64,000 nucleotides of DNA, from the NCBI RefSeq assembly GCF_018678075.1, contig NZ_JAHHIR010000030.1, forward strand, positions 30,584-94,583, given 5' to 3'. Position numbers and translations under genes: made by a program. Source of the stretch: Epibacterium ulvae. Its GTDB lineage: Bacteria > Pseudomonadota > Alphaproteobacteria > Rhodobacterales > Rhodobacteraceae. The stretch's first letter is position 1; each line of letters starts with the position of its first letter. The notes below the pieces were generated by a model, which worked only from the letters and a program-made list of their open reading frames with translations, did not search any database and was not told where the DNA came from. Shown piece after piece: positions 56,777-64,000 of the stretch.

Positions 56777-58447
56777 ATGGGCACACCCGCTGAGAGTGAG
56801 ACGTTTGACTATATCGTCGTCGGCGCAGGCTCGGCGGGATGTCTCTTGGCAAACCGGCTCAGCGCCAATCCGAGAAATCGGGTTTTGTTGCTGGAAGCGG
56901 GCAAACCCGACACCTACCCGTGGATCCATGTGCCGGTTGGGTACCTCTATTGTATCGGCAATCCCCGCGCCGATTGGATGTATAAGACCGAGGCCGACAC
57001 AGGGCTGAACGGGCGATCGCTTCTCTATCCACGTGGCAAAACCCTGGGCGGCTGTTCGTCGATCAACGGCATGATCTACATGCGGGGGCAGGCGCGCGAT
57101 TACAACAACTGGGCCACTCTCACCGGCGAAGAGGCCTGGAACTGGGACAACGCGCTTGAGGATTTCAAAGCGCATGAGGACCACTACAAGCTCGACAAAG
57201 GCGACCCAGCCACCGGCAGCAATGGCCGCTTTTCCGACGCGCATGGCCATGGCGGTGAGTGGCGCGTGGAAAAACAGCGCCTACGGTGGGATGTGCTTGA
57301 CAGTTTTGCGGACGCCGCAACCGAGATTGGCATCGAGAAGACCGATGATTTCAACGGCGGCGACAACGCCGGGGTGGCCTATTTCGATGTGAACCAACGG
57401 TCTGGATGGCGCTGGAACACCTCCAAAGCCTTTTTGCGCCCCGCGAAAACCCGCCCGAACCTCACCATCTGGACTGAGGCGCTGGCGGAAAAACTCACCC
57501 TTGAGCATGACGACAGCGGAGCGTTGCGTTGCAAAGGTGTCTTGGTCAATCGACAGGGAAATAGCATTGCGGTGACAGCCCAAAAAGAGGTGATCCTCTC
57601 CGCCGGTGCCATCAATTCACCGCAGATTTTGCAGCTGTCCGGCATTGGACCGGCGGACGTGTTGAAGCGCCACGGAATAGACGTCGCGCTGGACGCGCCG
57701 CATGTGGGGCAAAACCTGCAGGACCATTTGCAGATCCGCGCGGTGTTCAAGGTCAATGGAACCGCGACGTTGAACACGCTGGCGAATTCCTTGGTCGGTA
57801 AGATGAAAATCGGTCTTGAATATGCGTTCAAACGGTCCGGCCCAATGTCCATGGCGCCCAGCCAGCTGGGCGCGTTCACCCGGTCGGATCCGGCGCGCAA
57901 ACATGTAAACCTTGAATATCACGTGCAGCCGCTCAGCCTTGAGGCGTTTGGAGAGGAACTGCACGGCTTTCCCGCAATGACCGTCTCGGTTTGCAATCTT
58001 AACCCGACCAGCCGTGGCTCGGTTATGATCACGTCCCCTCGGTTCAAGGACGCGCCCAAGATCGCGCCCAATTATCTGGATACCGAAGATGACCGCAAAG
58101 TTGCCGCTGACAGCCTGCGCCAAGTGCGTGAGATTATGGCGCAACCGTCGATGGCCGCCTATGCGCCGGAAGAGTTTAAACCGGGCATCCAATATCAAAG
58201 TGACGACGAGTTGGCCAAGCTGGCGGGCGACATTGCCACCACCATTTTTCACCCCGTTGGCACTGTGAAAATGGGCCATGCCGACGATGACACGGCCGTT
58301 CTTGACCCGCACTTGCGCCTTAAAGGCGTGGCGGGGCTGCGGGTGGTGGATGCTTCGGTCATGCCCGAAATCACCTCGGGCAACACAAATGCGCCAACCC
58401 TGATGATTGCGGAAAAAGCCGCGCGTTGGGTTTTGGCTGGCGAATAA
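56777..58447 (+). CDS. dddA: GMC-family alcohol dehydrogenase, DddA-like (choline-dehydrogenase-related)
   Basis: 556 residues. FAD-binding VVGAGSAGCLLANRLSANPR near the N-terminus, GMC signature GGCSSINGMIYMRGQARDYNNW, second signature GAINSPQILQLSGIGP, and the C-terminal catalytic IFHPVGTVKMGHAD...GNTNAPTLMIAEKAA. It is a choline/alcohol dehydrogenase relative. Next to a DddD gene, the best match in knowledge is DddA of Halomonas HTNK1, which oxidises 3-hydroxypropionate to malonate semialdehyde. The co-cluster is the main reason for the name; choline or another alcohol could be the substrate. 49 bp before the CoA-transferase gene. Confidence 0.8.
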   Translation: MGTPAESETFDYIVVGAGSAGCLLANRLSANPRNRVLLLEAGKPDTYPWIHVPVGYLYCIGNPRADWMYKTEADTGLNGRSLLYPRGKTLGGCSSINGMIYMRGQARDYNNWATLTGEEAWNWDNALEDFKAHEDHYKLDKGDPATGSNGRFSDAHGHGGEWRVEKQRLRWDVLDSFADAATEIGIEKTDDFNGGDNAGVAYFDVNQRSGWRWNTSKAFLRPAKTRPNLTIWTEALAEKLTLEHDDSGALRCKGVLVNRQGNSIAVTAQKEVILSAGAINSPQILQLSGIGPADVLKRHGIDVALDAPHVGQNLQDHLQIRAVFKVNGTATLNTLANSLVGKMKIGLEYAFKRSGPMSMAPSQLGAFTRSDPARKHVNLEYHVQPLSLEAFGEELHGFPAMTVSVCNLNPTSRGSVMITSPRFKDAPKIAPNYLDTEDDRKVAADSLRQVREIMAQPSMAAYAPEEFKPGIQYQSDDELAKLAGDIATTIFHPVGTVKMGHADDDTAVLDPHLRLKGVAGLRVVDASVMPEITSGNTNAPTLMIAEKAARWVLAGE

Positions 58448-58496
58448 CTTCGATCTTCTGACAAGACAGCTCCGATAGATGGGCTCTGGAGGGAAA

Positions 58497-61007
58497 ATGT
58501 ACTGCTCCTTTTCAAATCTCCCCTTATACGGGGTCAAGGTCGTCGATTTTGGGCAATATATTGCAGGCCCGGCGGTGGGCATGCTGTTGGGGGATCTGGG
58601 CGCGACCATTGTCAAAATTGATCCGCCCACTGGCCCCATGTGGGACAGTCCGGCCAATGCTGCGCTGAACCGAAACAAGGTCATCGTCAATCTGGATCTC
58701 AAGACCGAGGACGGGCTGGCCAAGGCGCGTGACTTATGTGCGCAAGCGGATATGATCATTGAAAATTTCCGCCCCGGCAAGCTGGCGAAACTGGGGCTTG
58801 ATTTTGTGCAGATGCGCGCGGAGCGCCCTGAGCTGATCACCCTTTCGCTGCCGGGATTTGCGTCGAACGATGAGGCGCGGCGGGAACAGCGAGCCTTTGA
58901 AAGCGTGGTTGCTGCAAGCTCCGGCGTGTTTACCGACATGGGCTTGAACCGGGTTTTGATGGGGTTCAACCCATCCTTTTCGCCGCTGCCGCTCGCATCC
59001 GCGTATGCCGCACAAATTGGGGCCTCATCCGCGGTGCTTGCGCTGCAATCGCGCCAGATCACCGGATTGGGGGATCAGATCGAAGTCCCCTTGGCGGCGG
59101 CGGTCATGGAAGGGCTGTGTTACAACTCAATCAGCGTGGCCGACATGCCTGAACGCTACCTGACCCAGCGCGAAGTCGAGATCATGCGACGCCGGACCGA
59201 AGGTCTGCCGATGAATGTGACCTATGAGGACCTGCAGGAGCTGCTGGACCCGTTCTTTCGCAGCTACATGTGCAAGGATGGGCGCATGTTCTATGTGGTC
59301 TGCCCGAGCCATAAGCACCACGCAAAACGCTGCCTCGAAATCCTCGGCATCTATGATGAAATGGTCGACGAGGGTCTGACCTCGGAAGAGGACACCTACA
59401 AACCCTACGCCGAATGGTCCTCGGATACTTCGCTTGGGGTCTATCCGATGCCGAAATTCTGGGCCGACAAATTGGCCGAACGGATGAAAGAGGTCTTTAT
59501 GACCCGGACCTCCCACGAATGGCAGCGGATGTTTGGGCGTGGCGGCGTGCCGGCCGCACCGCAGCGTTGGTTGCAGGAGTGGGTGAACGATGAATATGCC
59601 GAACAATCCGGCCTGATGATCGACGTCTATGACCCAGAATATGGTGAGATGACCCAGCCCGGCCCGGTTGTCTGGCTGGAAGAAAGTGGAGAGGAGTCGC
59701 TGGCGCCGGAACCCCGTCGCTGGGTCTCCTTTGATGAGGCGATGACGATTCTCATGAAACATCGCACGGAAATTCCGGCACCCTCTGAGGCGAATGCCCA
59801 GGACGGTTGGTTGAGCGGCCTGCGTGTCCTGGATTTGTGTAATGTGATCGCGGGCCCCCATTCCGCATGCTACCTGGCGCGGTTCGGGGCCGAGGTGATC
59901 AAGCTCGACCCCTCCCAGCCGCTTTATGACTGCTGGAATACGGTGATCTATGGTCTGTCGCAGATGCGGGGCAAACGCTCCATTCTGGCGGATATGAAAA
60001 CCCACCACGGGCGTCAGGTGTTTGAAGACCTTGTAAAAAGCGTGGATGTGATCGTCTGGAATGCACCGGATACCCAGATCAAGCGGATGGGGCTGGACGC
60101 CGAAAGCCTGCGCCGTCTCAACCCCAATGCGATCTTCTGCAAGCTGGACTGTTTTTCGGGCGTGCGGCGCGGGGTGCGGACCGATTATATTGGCTATGAC
60201 GATCTGGTGCAGGCGGTGACCGGCATCATGCTGCGGTTCGGCGGCGCGATGGATCGGCCCGAAGAACATGCGCATGTGGGCACCATCGACGTGATGTGCG
60301 GCTTTGGCGGCGCGCTCAGCGTGGCGGCGGCGCTGTATCAGAAGTACCGCCATGGGCGTATCGGGCGCGGGCGCACTTCGCTGGCGGCCAACAGTGGCCT
60401 GCTGCAGATCCCGTTTGCCTATGACTATCGGGGCAGGGGCCTGTTTGATGAACCCTCAGGGCCCGAGCTGAATGGCTATGACGATCTGTCCCGCTTTTAT
60501 TGGACCGCGTCTGGCACCTATATCCTGCTTAGCGCTTATGAAAGCGATCTGGCGCGGTTCCGCGAGGTGGATGGGCTTAGCGATCTGCCGGATATCCCCG
60601 TGGACGAGCGCGCGGCGTTTCTCGCCACGGCGTTCCAGCAGCACCCGGCCACAGAGTGGGTAACGCGTCTGCGCGCCGCAGATATTGGGGTGGCGATTTG
60701 CGACAACATCGACGCGCTGCGCTCGGAAAATGCACGCCCTACGGATGGCACACCGGGGACAGACAATGGCAGCTATTCCTTCTCAACCTATGCGGATCAT
60801 CCCTGCGGGCACGAGGTCACGCAATTGGATCCTTATGGCGTGCGCACGACCCGCGGGCAGGTTTGCGCGCTCAGCCCTTCCGAGAAATTCGGCGCTTCGA
60901 CGCGCAGCGTTCTAAAAGAGCTGGGGTATGTGGATCAAGCGATCGATGCGATGATCCGCTCGGGCGGGGTGAGCGAGAGTTGGAGCGCAGAATACCTGCC
61001 AAGCTGA
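58497..61007 (+). CDS. dddD: Two-domain CaiB/BaiF CoA-transferase, DddD-type DMSP CoA-transferase/lyase
   Basis: 836 residues from ATG at 58497, which follows GGAGGG; an ATG at 58479 lacks one. Two class III CoA-transferase domains: about 5-280 and 445-760, each starting with a GxxVxDxxxxxAGPxxxxxLxxxGAxxxKxDP motif. The second has the catalytic Asp598 in TIDVMCGFGGA; the matching place in the first reads LASAYAAQIGA, so the Asp is absent. Length, domain pair and the GMC/LysR neighbours fit DddD, which turns DMSP into DMS and 3-hydroxypropionyl-CoA using acetyl-CoA. A relative acting on another onium compound cannot be excluded. Followed by a strong terminator. Confidence 0.85.
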   Translation: MYCSFSNLPLYGVKVVDFGQYIAGPAVGMLLGDLGATIVKIDPPTGPMWDSPANAALNRNKVIVNLDLKTEDGLAKARDLCAQADMIIENFRPGKLAKLGLDFVQMRAERPELITLSLPGFASNDEARREQRAFESVVAASSGVFTDMGLNRVLMGFNPSFSPLPLASAYAAQIGASSAVLALQSRQITGLGDQIEVPLAAAVMEGLCYNSISVADMPERYLTQREVEIMRRRTEGLPMNVTYEDLQELLDPFFRSYMCKDGRMFYVVCPSHKHHAKRCLEILGIYDEMVDEGLTSEEDTYKPYAEWSSDTSLGVYPMPKFWADKLAERMKEVFMTRTSHEWQRMFGRGGVPAAPQRWLQEWVNDEYAEQSGLMIDVYDPEYGEMTQPGPVVWLEESGEESLAPEPRRWVSFDEAMTILMKHRTEIPAPSEANAQDGWLSGLRVLDLCNVIAGPHSACYLARFGAEVIKLDPSQPLYDCWNTVIYGLSQMRGKRSILADMKTHHGRQVFEDLVKSVDVIVWNAPDTQIKRMGLDAESLRRLNPNAIFCKLDCFSGVRRGVRTDYIGYDDLVQAVTGIMLRFGGAMDRPEEHAHVGTIDVMCGFGGALSVAAALYQKYRHGRIGRGRTSLAANSGLLQIPFAYDYRGRGLFDEPSGPELNGYDDLSRFYWTASGTYILLSAYESDLARFREVDGLSDLPDIPVDERAAFLATAFQQHPATEWVTRLRAADIGVAICDNIDALRSENARPTDGTPGTDNGSYSFSTYADHPCGHEVTQLDPYGVRTTRGQVCALSPSEKFGASTRSVLKELGYVDQAIDAMIRSGGVSESWSAEYLPS

Positions 61008-61017
61008 CGGCAGACTA

Positions 61018-61061
61018 CACAAACTGAAACGGCCAGCAGATGCTGGCCGTTTCAGTTTGTG
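61018..61061. terminator. Very strong bidirectional terminator hairpin
   Basis: A 21-bp perfect inverted repeat (61018-61038 against 61041-61061) with a 2-nt centre, rich in GGCCAGCA/TGCTGGCC at the core and AAACTG/CAGTTT at the base. It separates the DddD gene from the converging aldolase gene. Confidence 0.85.
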
Positions 61062-61091
61062 AAACCTATTTGGAAAACCAGAGGCGCTGAT

Positions 61092-61829
61092 CTAATCGCG
61101 CCAGCTGCGATCTTCTTGGTCGAGGGACGATTTGAGGTATTCAAAGTGGTTTTGCGCCATCCCGCGATAGGCTTCCCAGCCCTCGGCCGTGTTGCGCGCA
61201 ATCTCATCGCTCAGGACTGAGATCGGTTGACCACTGGACAGGGCCAGAATTTGCGTCTTGGCTGCTTTTTCAAAGAAATACAGGTCCTCAAACGCATCGG
61301 CGACGGTCTCGCCCGTGACGGTCACCCCGTGGTTGCCCATAACAAGCACTGTATTGCCCTGCATCGCCTCAGCCAGATGCAGACCTTCCTCAGAGCTGTC
61401 AGAGATCCCGCCAAATTCCAGGTCGTAACCAACCCGCCCCCAGAAGCGCGCGGTGTTGTTGTCCATCGGGATCAGCGTCGGATCCTTCAGGCACGCCAGC
61501 GCCGTCGCATAGGGGGAGTGGCAATGCAACATGACCCGCGCTTGCGGCACCGCACCATGAAGGGTCCCATGAACCGCCCAGGCCGATGGATCCGGCGCAT
61601 TGGGGCTTGACATGACCGTGTCGTCATCCACGTCCAGCAGCAACAGATCGCTGGCCCGGATGGTCGCAAAATGCTGCCAGCGGGGGTTCAGCAGGAACTG
61701 GCGCCCATCTTCGGACACAGCTGCGCTAAAGTGGTTACCGACGGACTCGCTCCACCCGAATTTGTGACACAGCCGGAAAGCGGCTGCCAAATCCTGGCGC
61801 AACTGGGTGAGTGTGTCTGGCGCGGTCAT
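61092..61829 (-). CDS. Class II aldolase/adducin-family protein
   Basis: 245 residues. Metal-ligand pair in VMLHCHSPYATALACL (HxH) and a third His in MGNHGVTVTG; the catalytic Glu would be in the SDSSEEGL region. Fits L-fuculose-phosphate aldolase-like enzymes that cleave or form C-C bonds, but adducin-type members may be decarboxylases or have unknown roles. Its start overlaps the stop of the dioxygenase gene by 4 bp, so the two are made together. Substrate unknown. Confidence 0.82.
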   Translation of the reverse strand: MTAPDTLTQLRQDLAAAFRLCHKFGWSESVGNHFSAAVSEDGRQFLLNPRWQHFATIRASDLLLLDVDDDTVMSSPNAPDPSAWAVHGTLHGAVPQARVMLHCHSPYATALACLKDPTLIPMDNNTARFWGRVGYDLEFGGISDSSEEGLHLAEAMQGNTVLVMGNHGVTVTGETVADAFEDLYFFEKAAKTQILALSSGQPISVLSDEIARNTAEGWEAYRGMAQNHFEYLKSSLDQEDRSWRD

Positions 61830-62938
61830 GCTTTGAACCGCCCTTCAGAGATCAACGCGCGATAGGTCGAGCGCAGCTCGGCGCGGTCGGTATAGGTGCC
61901 ACGCAAATACCGCTCACCGCTGGTGGCCGAATAGGCCGCGCGCCCATGCACGATACGGTGGTTGTCAAAGACGATGCATTCGGTGGCTTTGAGCGTGAAC
62001 TTCATGATGTATTTGTCGTCCTGCAACAGCTTTCCGAACCGGCAGAACGCAGGGTAGTAGTCGTCCAGAACCTCTTGCGGCAGATCAATCAGATCCAGCA
62101 TGTGTTGGCTAATGGTCAGGCCCGAAACTTCGCCGTGGTGATCCAGCTCGATCACCCGCTGGTAGCTGCGCATGTCATAGGTGTCATGTTCGCAATAAAA
62201 CGGGATTTCGGTCTCCGCCAGCAGGCGGAAGCCTTCGGGGTCGATCTCACGGAAATCATTGGCCGCAGCAACACCGTCCCCAAAGAGGTTCAGCCCCCCG
62301 TCAACGGAATTGGCCCGCATGTGCAAGTATTGGATGCCTGGCGCGGATTCTTCGGCCGGCACGTCGGTGTGCAGCTCAAGCGCCGCCGCAGTATAGGCGG
62401 TGTTGGTCGGGTTGATATGCGTGTGCACATCGAAATAGTTGCCAAAGAACGTCGGACGCACCGCACCGGCCAGATTGGCCAATTCGGTCAGGGCGTCGTC
62501 GGTGTCTGGCATGTCGGTGATGACCGAGATGCCTTCGACGATCATGGCTTCCAACCAAGTGCCGAGCTTGTCTTTGTCGGATTTCAACTCGTCCAAGGTG
62601 AACCGTGTGACATCAGGATAGTGGTCGCCAAACCAAGCTGTGCGAGGCAGATCGGCAGGGTCAAACCGGGGATTGCCTGTGGCGTATACATCTAATGTTG
62701 CCACGGGCATGCGGGTCACGTGATCTTCGCCTTGAACCTCAGCTGCTGTCGCTTTTGGTGCGGTTTCCAGATGGAAAATGTCAAAGGTGCGTTCACGCGT
62801 GGTGGTGTTGAACGACGTGGGACAATTGTCGCGCAGCCAGTAATAGTTGAAGTATTTGGCCTCTGCACCATGCAGGCTAACCCAGAGGCCTTTTTCCTCG
62901 AGGGCTACGCTGCTGTCTTGGGGGGCGTGAATGTTCAT
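61826..62938 (-). CDS. Gamma-butyrobetaine dioxygenase-like Fe(II)/2-oxoglutarate oxygenase
   Basis: 370 residues from ATG at 62938 (AGGACC upstream). N-terminal DUF971-like domain (WLRDNCPTSFNTTTRERTFDIFHL) and TauD-type catalytic domain: HxD in ALELHTDVPAEESAPGIQYLHM, distal His in IVFDNHRIVHGRAAY, and the 2-oxoglutarate-binding Arg in LRGTYTDR. This architecture is that of gamma-butyrobetaine/trimethyllysine hydroxylases, which add OH next to a quaternary-ammonium tail. Translationally coupled to the aldolase gene and divergent from a LysR gene. Carnitine synthesis is the textbook role; an onium-catabolic role is suggested by the neighbourhood. Confidence 0.85.
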   Translation of the reverse strand: MNIHAPQDSSVALEEKGLWVSLHGAEAKYFNYYWLRDNCPTSFNTTTRERTFDIFHLETAPKATAAEVQGEDHVTRMPVATLDVYATGNPRFDPADLPRTAWFGDHYPDVTRFTLDELKSDKDKLGTWLEAMIVEGISVITDMPDTDDALTELANLAGAVRPTFFGNYFDVHTHINPTNTAYTAAALELHTDVPAEESAPGIQYLHMRANSVDGGLNLFGDGVAAANDFREIDPEGFRLLAETEIPFYCEHDTYDMRSYQRVIELDHHGEVSGLTISQHMLDLIDLPQEVLDDYYPAFCRFGKLLQDDKYIMKFTLKATECIVFDNHRIVHGRAAYSATSGERYLRGTYTDRAELRSTYRALISEGRFKA

Positions 62939-63021
62939 GGCTGGTCCTGTTCGCCGATATGTGATTTTCCCTGTAATTATGCCTGCGAAAAACACTTGAA
63001 TAAAAGATCTGAAAACCTGAA

Positions 63022-63049
63022 CATAAGTTAAGTTTGGAGTTAACTTATG
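63022..63049. promoter_or_regulatory. Perfect 10-bp inverted repeat over the LysR start codon
   Basis: CATAAGTTAA (63022-63031) and TTAACTTATG (63040-63049) are exact inverted complements; the right arm contains the ATG of the LysR gene, the 8-nt loop holds its GGAG. A T-N11-A-type LysR site or an RNA hairpin masking the start. Confidence 0.6.
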
Positions 63050-63940
63050 GACCGTCTTCCCCCCTTGCGCCTGCTGGAAACATTTGACGCTGTCTGCCGT
63101 CTTGGTTCCATGCAGCGTGCCGCGCAGTTGTTGAATGTCTCGCCGCCTGCAATTTCACAGGCGGTGCGCAGTCTAGAGCAGGAGATTGGCGCGGATCTGA
63201 TGGACCGCAGCGCCAAACCGGCCATTCCAACCGAGGCCGGCGAACGTCTGGCGCGGGCGACCCGCAACGGGTTGAGCCTGATCGAAGACACCATCGTTGA
63301 GATCCGCGAAGAGGCGGGGTTGAGCGAGACTGTAATTACGCTGTGCTGCACCATCGGCATGGCAACCCAGTGGCTGATGCCGCGCCTATCCGGGTTTTAT
63401 GACCGCCACCCGGAGATCACGGTGAACATCCAAGCGCCGCCCTCGGATCGCCCCATCCTGTCGCGCGGTACCGATATCGCCCTGCGCTATGGGCGCGGCG
63501 ACTGGAAGGACGGGACAACGGTGAAACTGTTTGATGAGGTGGTCTGCCCGGTCGGCACGCCGGATGTCGTGGACCGTGCTGTGGAGCGGGGGCCGTTGAA
63601 CACCGCCTATCTGATTGAGGTCAGGTCTGGCGGCGGACCGCGCTGGCAAAGCTGGTCTGACTATTTCAAGGAGCGCGGCCTATCACGTGCACCGCGCCCC
63701 AGCGAGACCTTTGACAACTATGTGCAGGCGGTTCAGGCCACGCTGAACGGGCGTGGCATCATGTTGGGCTGGCGCTCCATTACCCAGCGTCTGGTTGACG
63801 ACGGCTCGTTCAAACAATGGCCCGCAGCAACCCATAACTTTGGCACCGGCTACTACCTGTCCTATTCCGCCAGCTCAAGCACCAAGGAAGCAACGCAAAA
63901 GTTCCTCGACTGGGCCGTAGAAGAAGCGAACTGGGTTTGA
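63047..63940 (+). CDS. LysR-family regulator (GcvA-like)
   Basis: 297 residues. Winged helix at residues about 5-65 (LRLLETFDAVCRLGSMQRAAQLLNVSPPAISQAVRSLEQEIG) and a GcvA-type effector domain (LPRLSGFYDRHPEITVNI, DIALRYGRGDW). It is divergent from the dioxygenase-aldolase pair, 108 bp away, and its start sits in a perfect inverted repeat, so it is the likely regulator of that pair. The last 60 bases of the window hold no gene. Confidence 0.9.
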   Translation: MDRLPPLRLLETFDAVCRLGSMQRAAQLLNVSPPAISQAVRSLEQEIGADLMDRSAKPAIPTEAGERLARATRNGLSLIEDTIVEIREEAGLSETVITLCCTIGMATQWLMPRLSGFYDRHPEITVNIQAPPSDRPILSRGTDIALRYGRGDWKDGTTVKLFDEVVCPVGTPDVVDRAVERGPLNTAYLIEVRSGGGPRWQSWSDYFKERGLSRAPRPSETFDNYVQAVQATLNGRGIMLGWRSITQRLVDDGSFKQWPAATHNFGTGYYLSYSASSSTKEATQKFLDWAVEEANWV

Positions 63941-64000
63941 CCTGAGCCCCTAAAACTCCTCCAGATTAGTGTAGAGTCCGCCCAACAAAAGGACGGACCA

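Noticed and set aside
57617..59062. 481-residue open frame antisense to the dddA/dddD genes
   Set aside because: Low-complexity, Arg/Pro-rich shadow of two well-supported genes; no start signal or family motif.
59127..60353. 408-residue open frame antisense to dddD
   Set aside because: His/Gly/Pro-rich translation typical of the antisense of a GC-rich gene; the sense frame has clear CaiB motifs.

Overview
This window looks like the chromosome of a marine alphaproteobacterium of the Rhodobacteraceae (roseobacter group). The inference rests on gene content: an acuR-acuI pair and a DddD/DddA-type dimethylsulfoniopropionate (DMSP) cluster, an ECF41 sigma factor, a bo3-type quinol oxidase operon ending in SURF1, GlnK-AmtB, and a GC-rich, tightly packed gene order with many 4-bp ATGA overlaps. 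No tRNA, rRNA, CRISPR array, insertion sequence or prophage was recognised. The left edge cuts through ilvD; the right edge ends just after a LysR gene.

Layout. 1-7 kb: partial ilvD, a BenE transporter with a divergent XRE-cupin regulator and a repeated operator, smpB, a sulfurtransferase-aminotransferase pair, and glnK-amtB. 7-14 kb: a class A penicillin-binding protein, mlaA-mlaC (outer-membrane lipid asymmetry), and a type I secretion ABC/HlyD pair with no substrate gene in the window. 14-24 kb: housekeeping and metabolic genes (RidA, a FemAB-like protein, pterin dehydratase, peroxiredoxin, ferredoxin-type reductase, rsmD, HAD phosphatase, map, sfsA, a CinA N-domain protein, GNAT, OmpA-like). 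24-38 kb: LysR, FadH-like reductase, rppH, PfkB kinase-nth, an AraC/methyltransferase DNA-repair protein, an OmpA lipoprotein, an FMN reductase, a divergent pair resembling a split MnmC, a DMT exporter, a lytic transglycosylase and dapA.

38-54 kb: an ECF41 sigma factor translationally coupled to its carboxymuconolactone-decarboxylase-like partner, with a match to the ECF41 promoter upstream; a MocR regulator divergent from an ArsR-permease pair; a taurine-pyruvate-type aminotransferase; purU; a MOSC protein; and the cyoABCD-surf1 operon divergent from an MFS gene.

54-64 kb is the most distinctive region. It holds acuR-acuI behind a 12-bp perfect palindrome, a LysR gene (DddR candidate) divergent from a GMC alcohol dehydrogenase (DddA candidate) and a two-domain CaiB/BaiF CoA-transferase (DddD candidate). 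A very strong bidirectional hairpin follows, then a translationally coupled class II aldolase and gamma-butyrobetaine-dioxygenase-like gene facing its own LysR regulator. The first half is readable as DMSP -> DMS plus a C3 unit, which could leave by oxidation (DddA) or reduction (AcuI). The dioxygenase-aldolase half has no assigned substrate. It is the best candidate here for an undescribed catabolic module, perhaps for another onium compound; that is inference.

All calls come from reading the sequence and translations; no database search was run. Start sites were chosen by visible Shine-Dalgarno motifs, family N-termini and overlaps.
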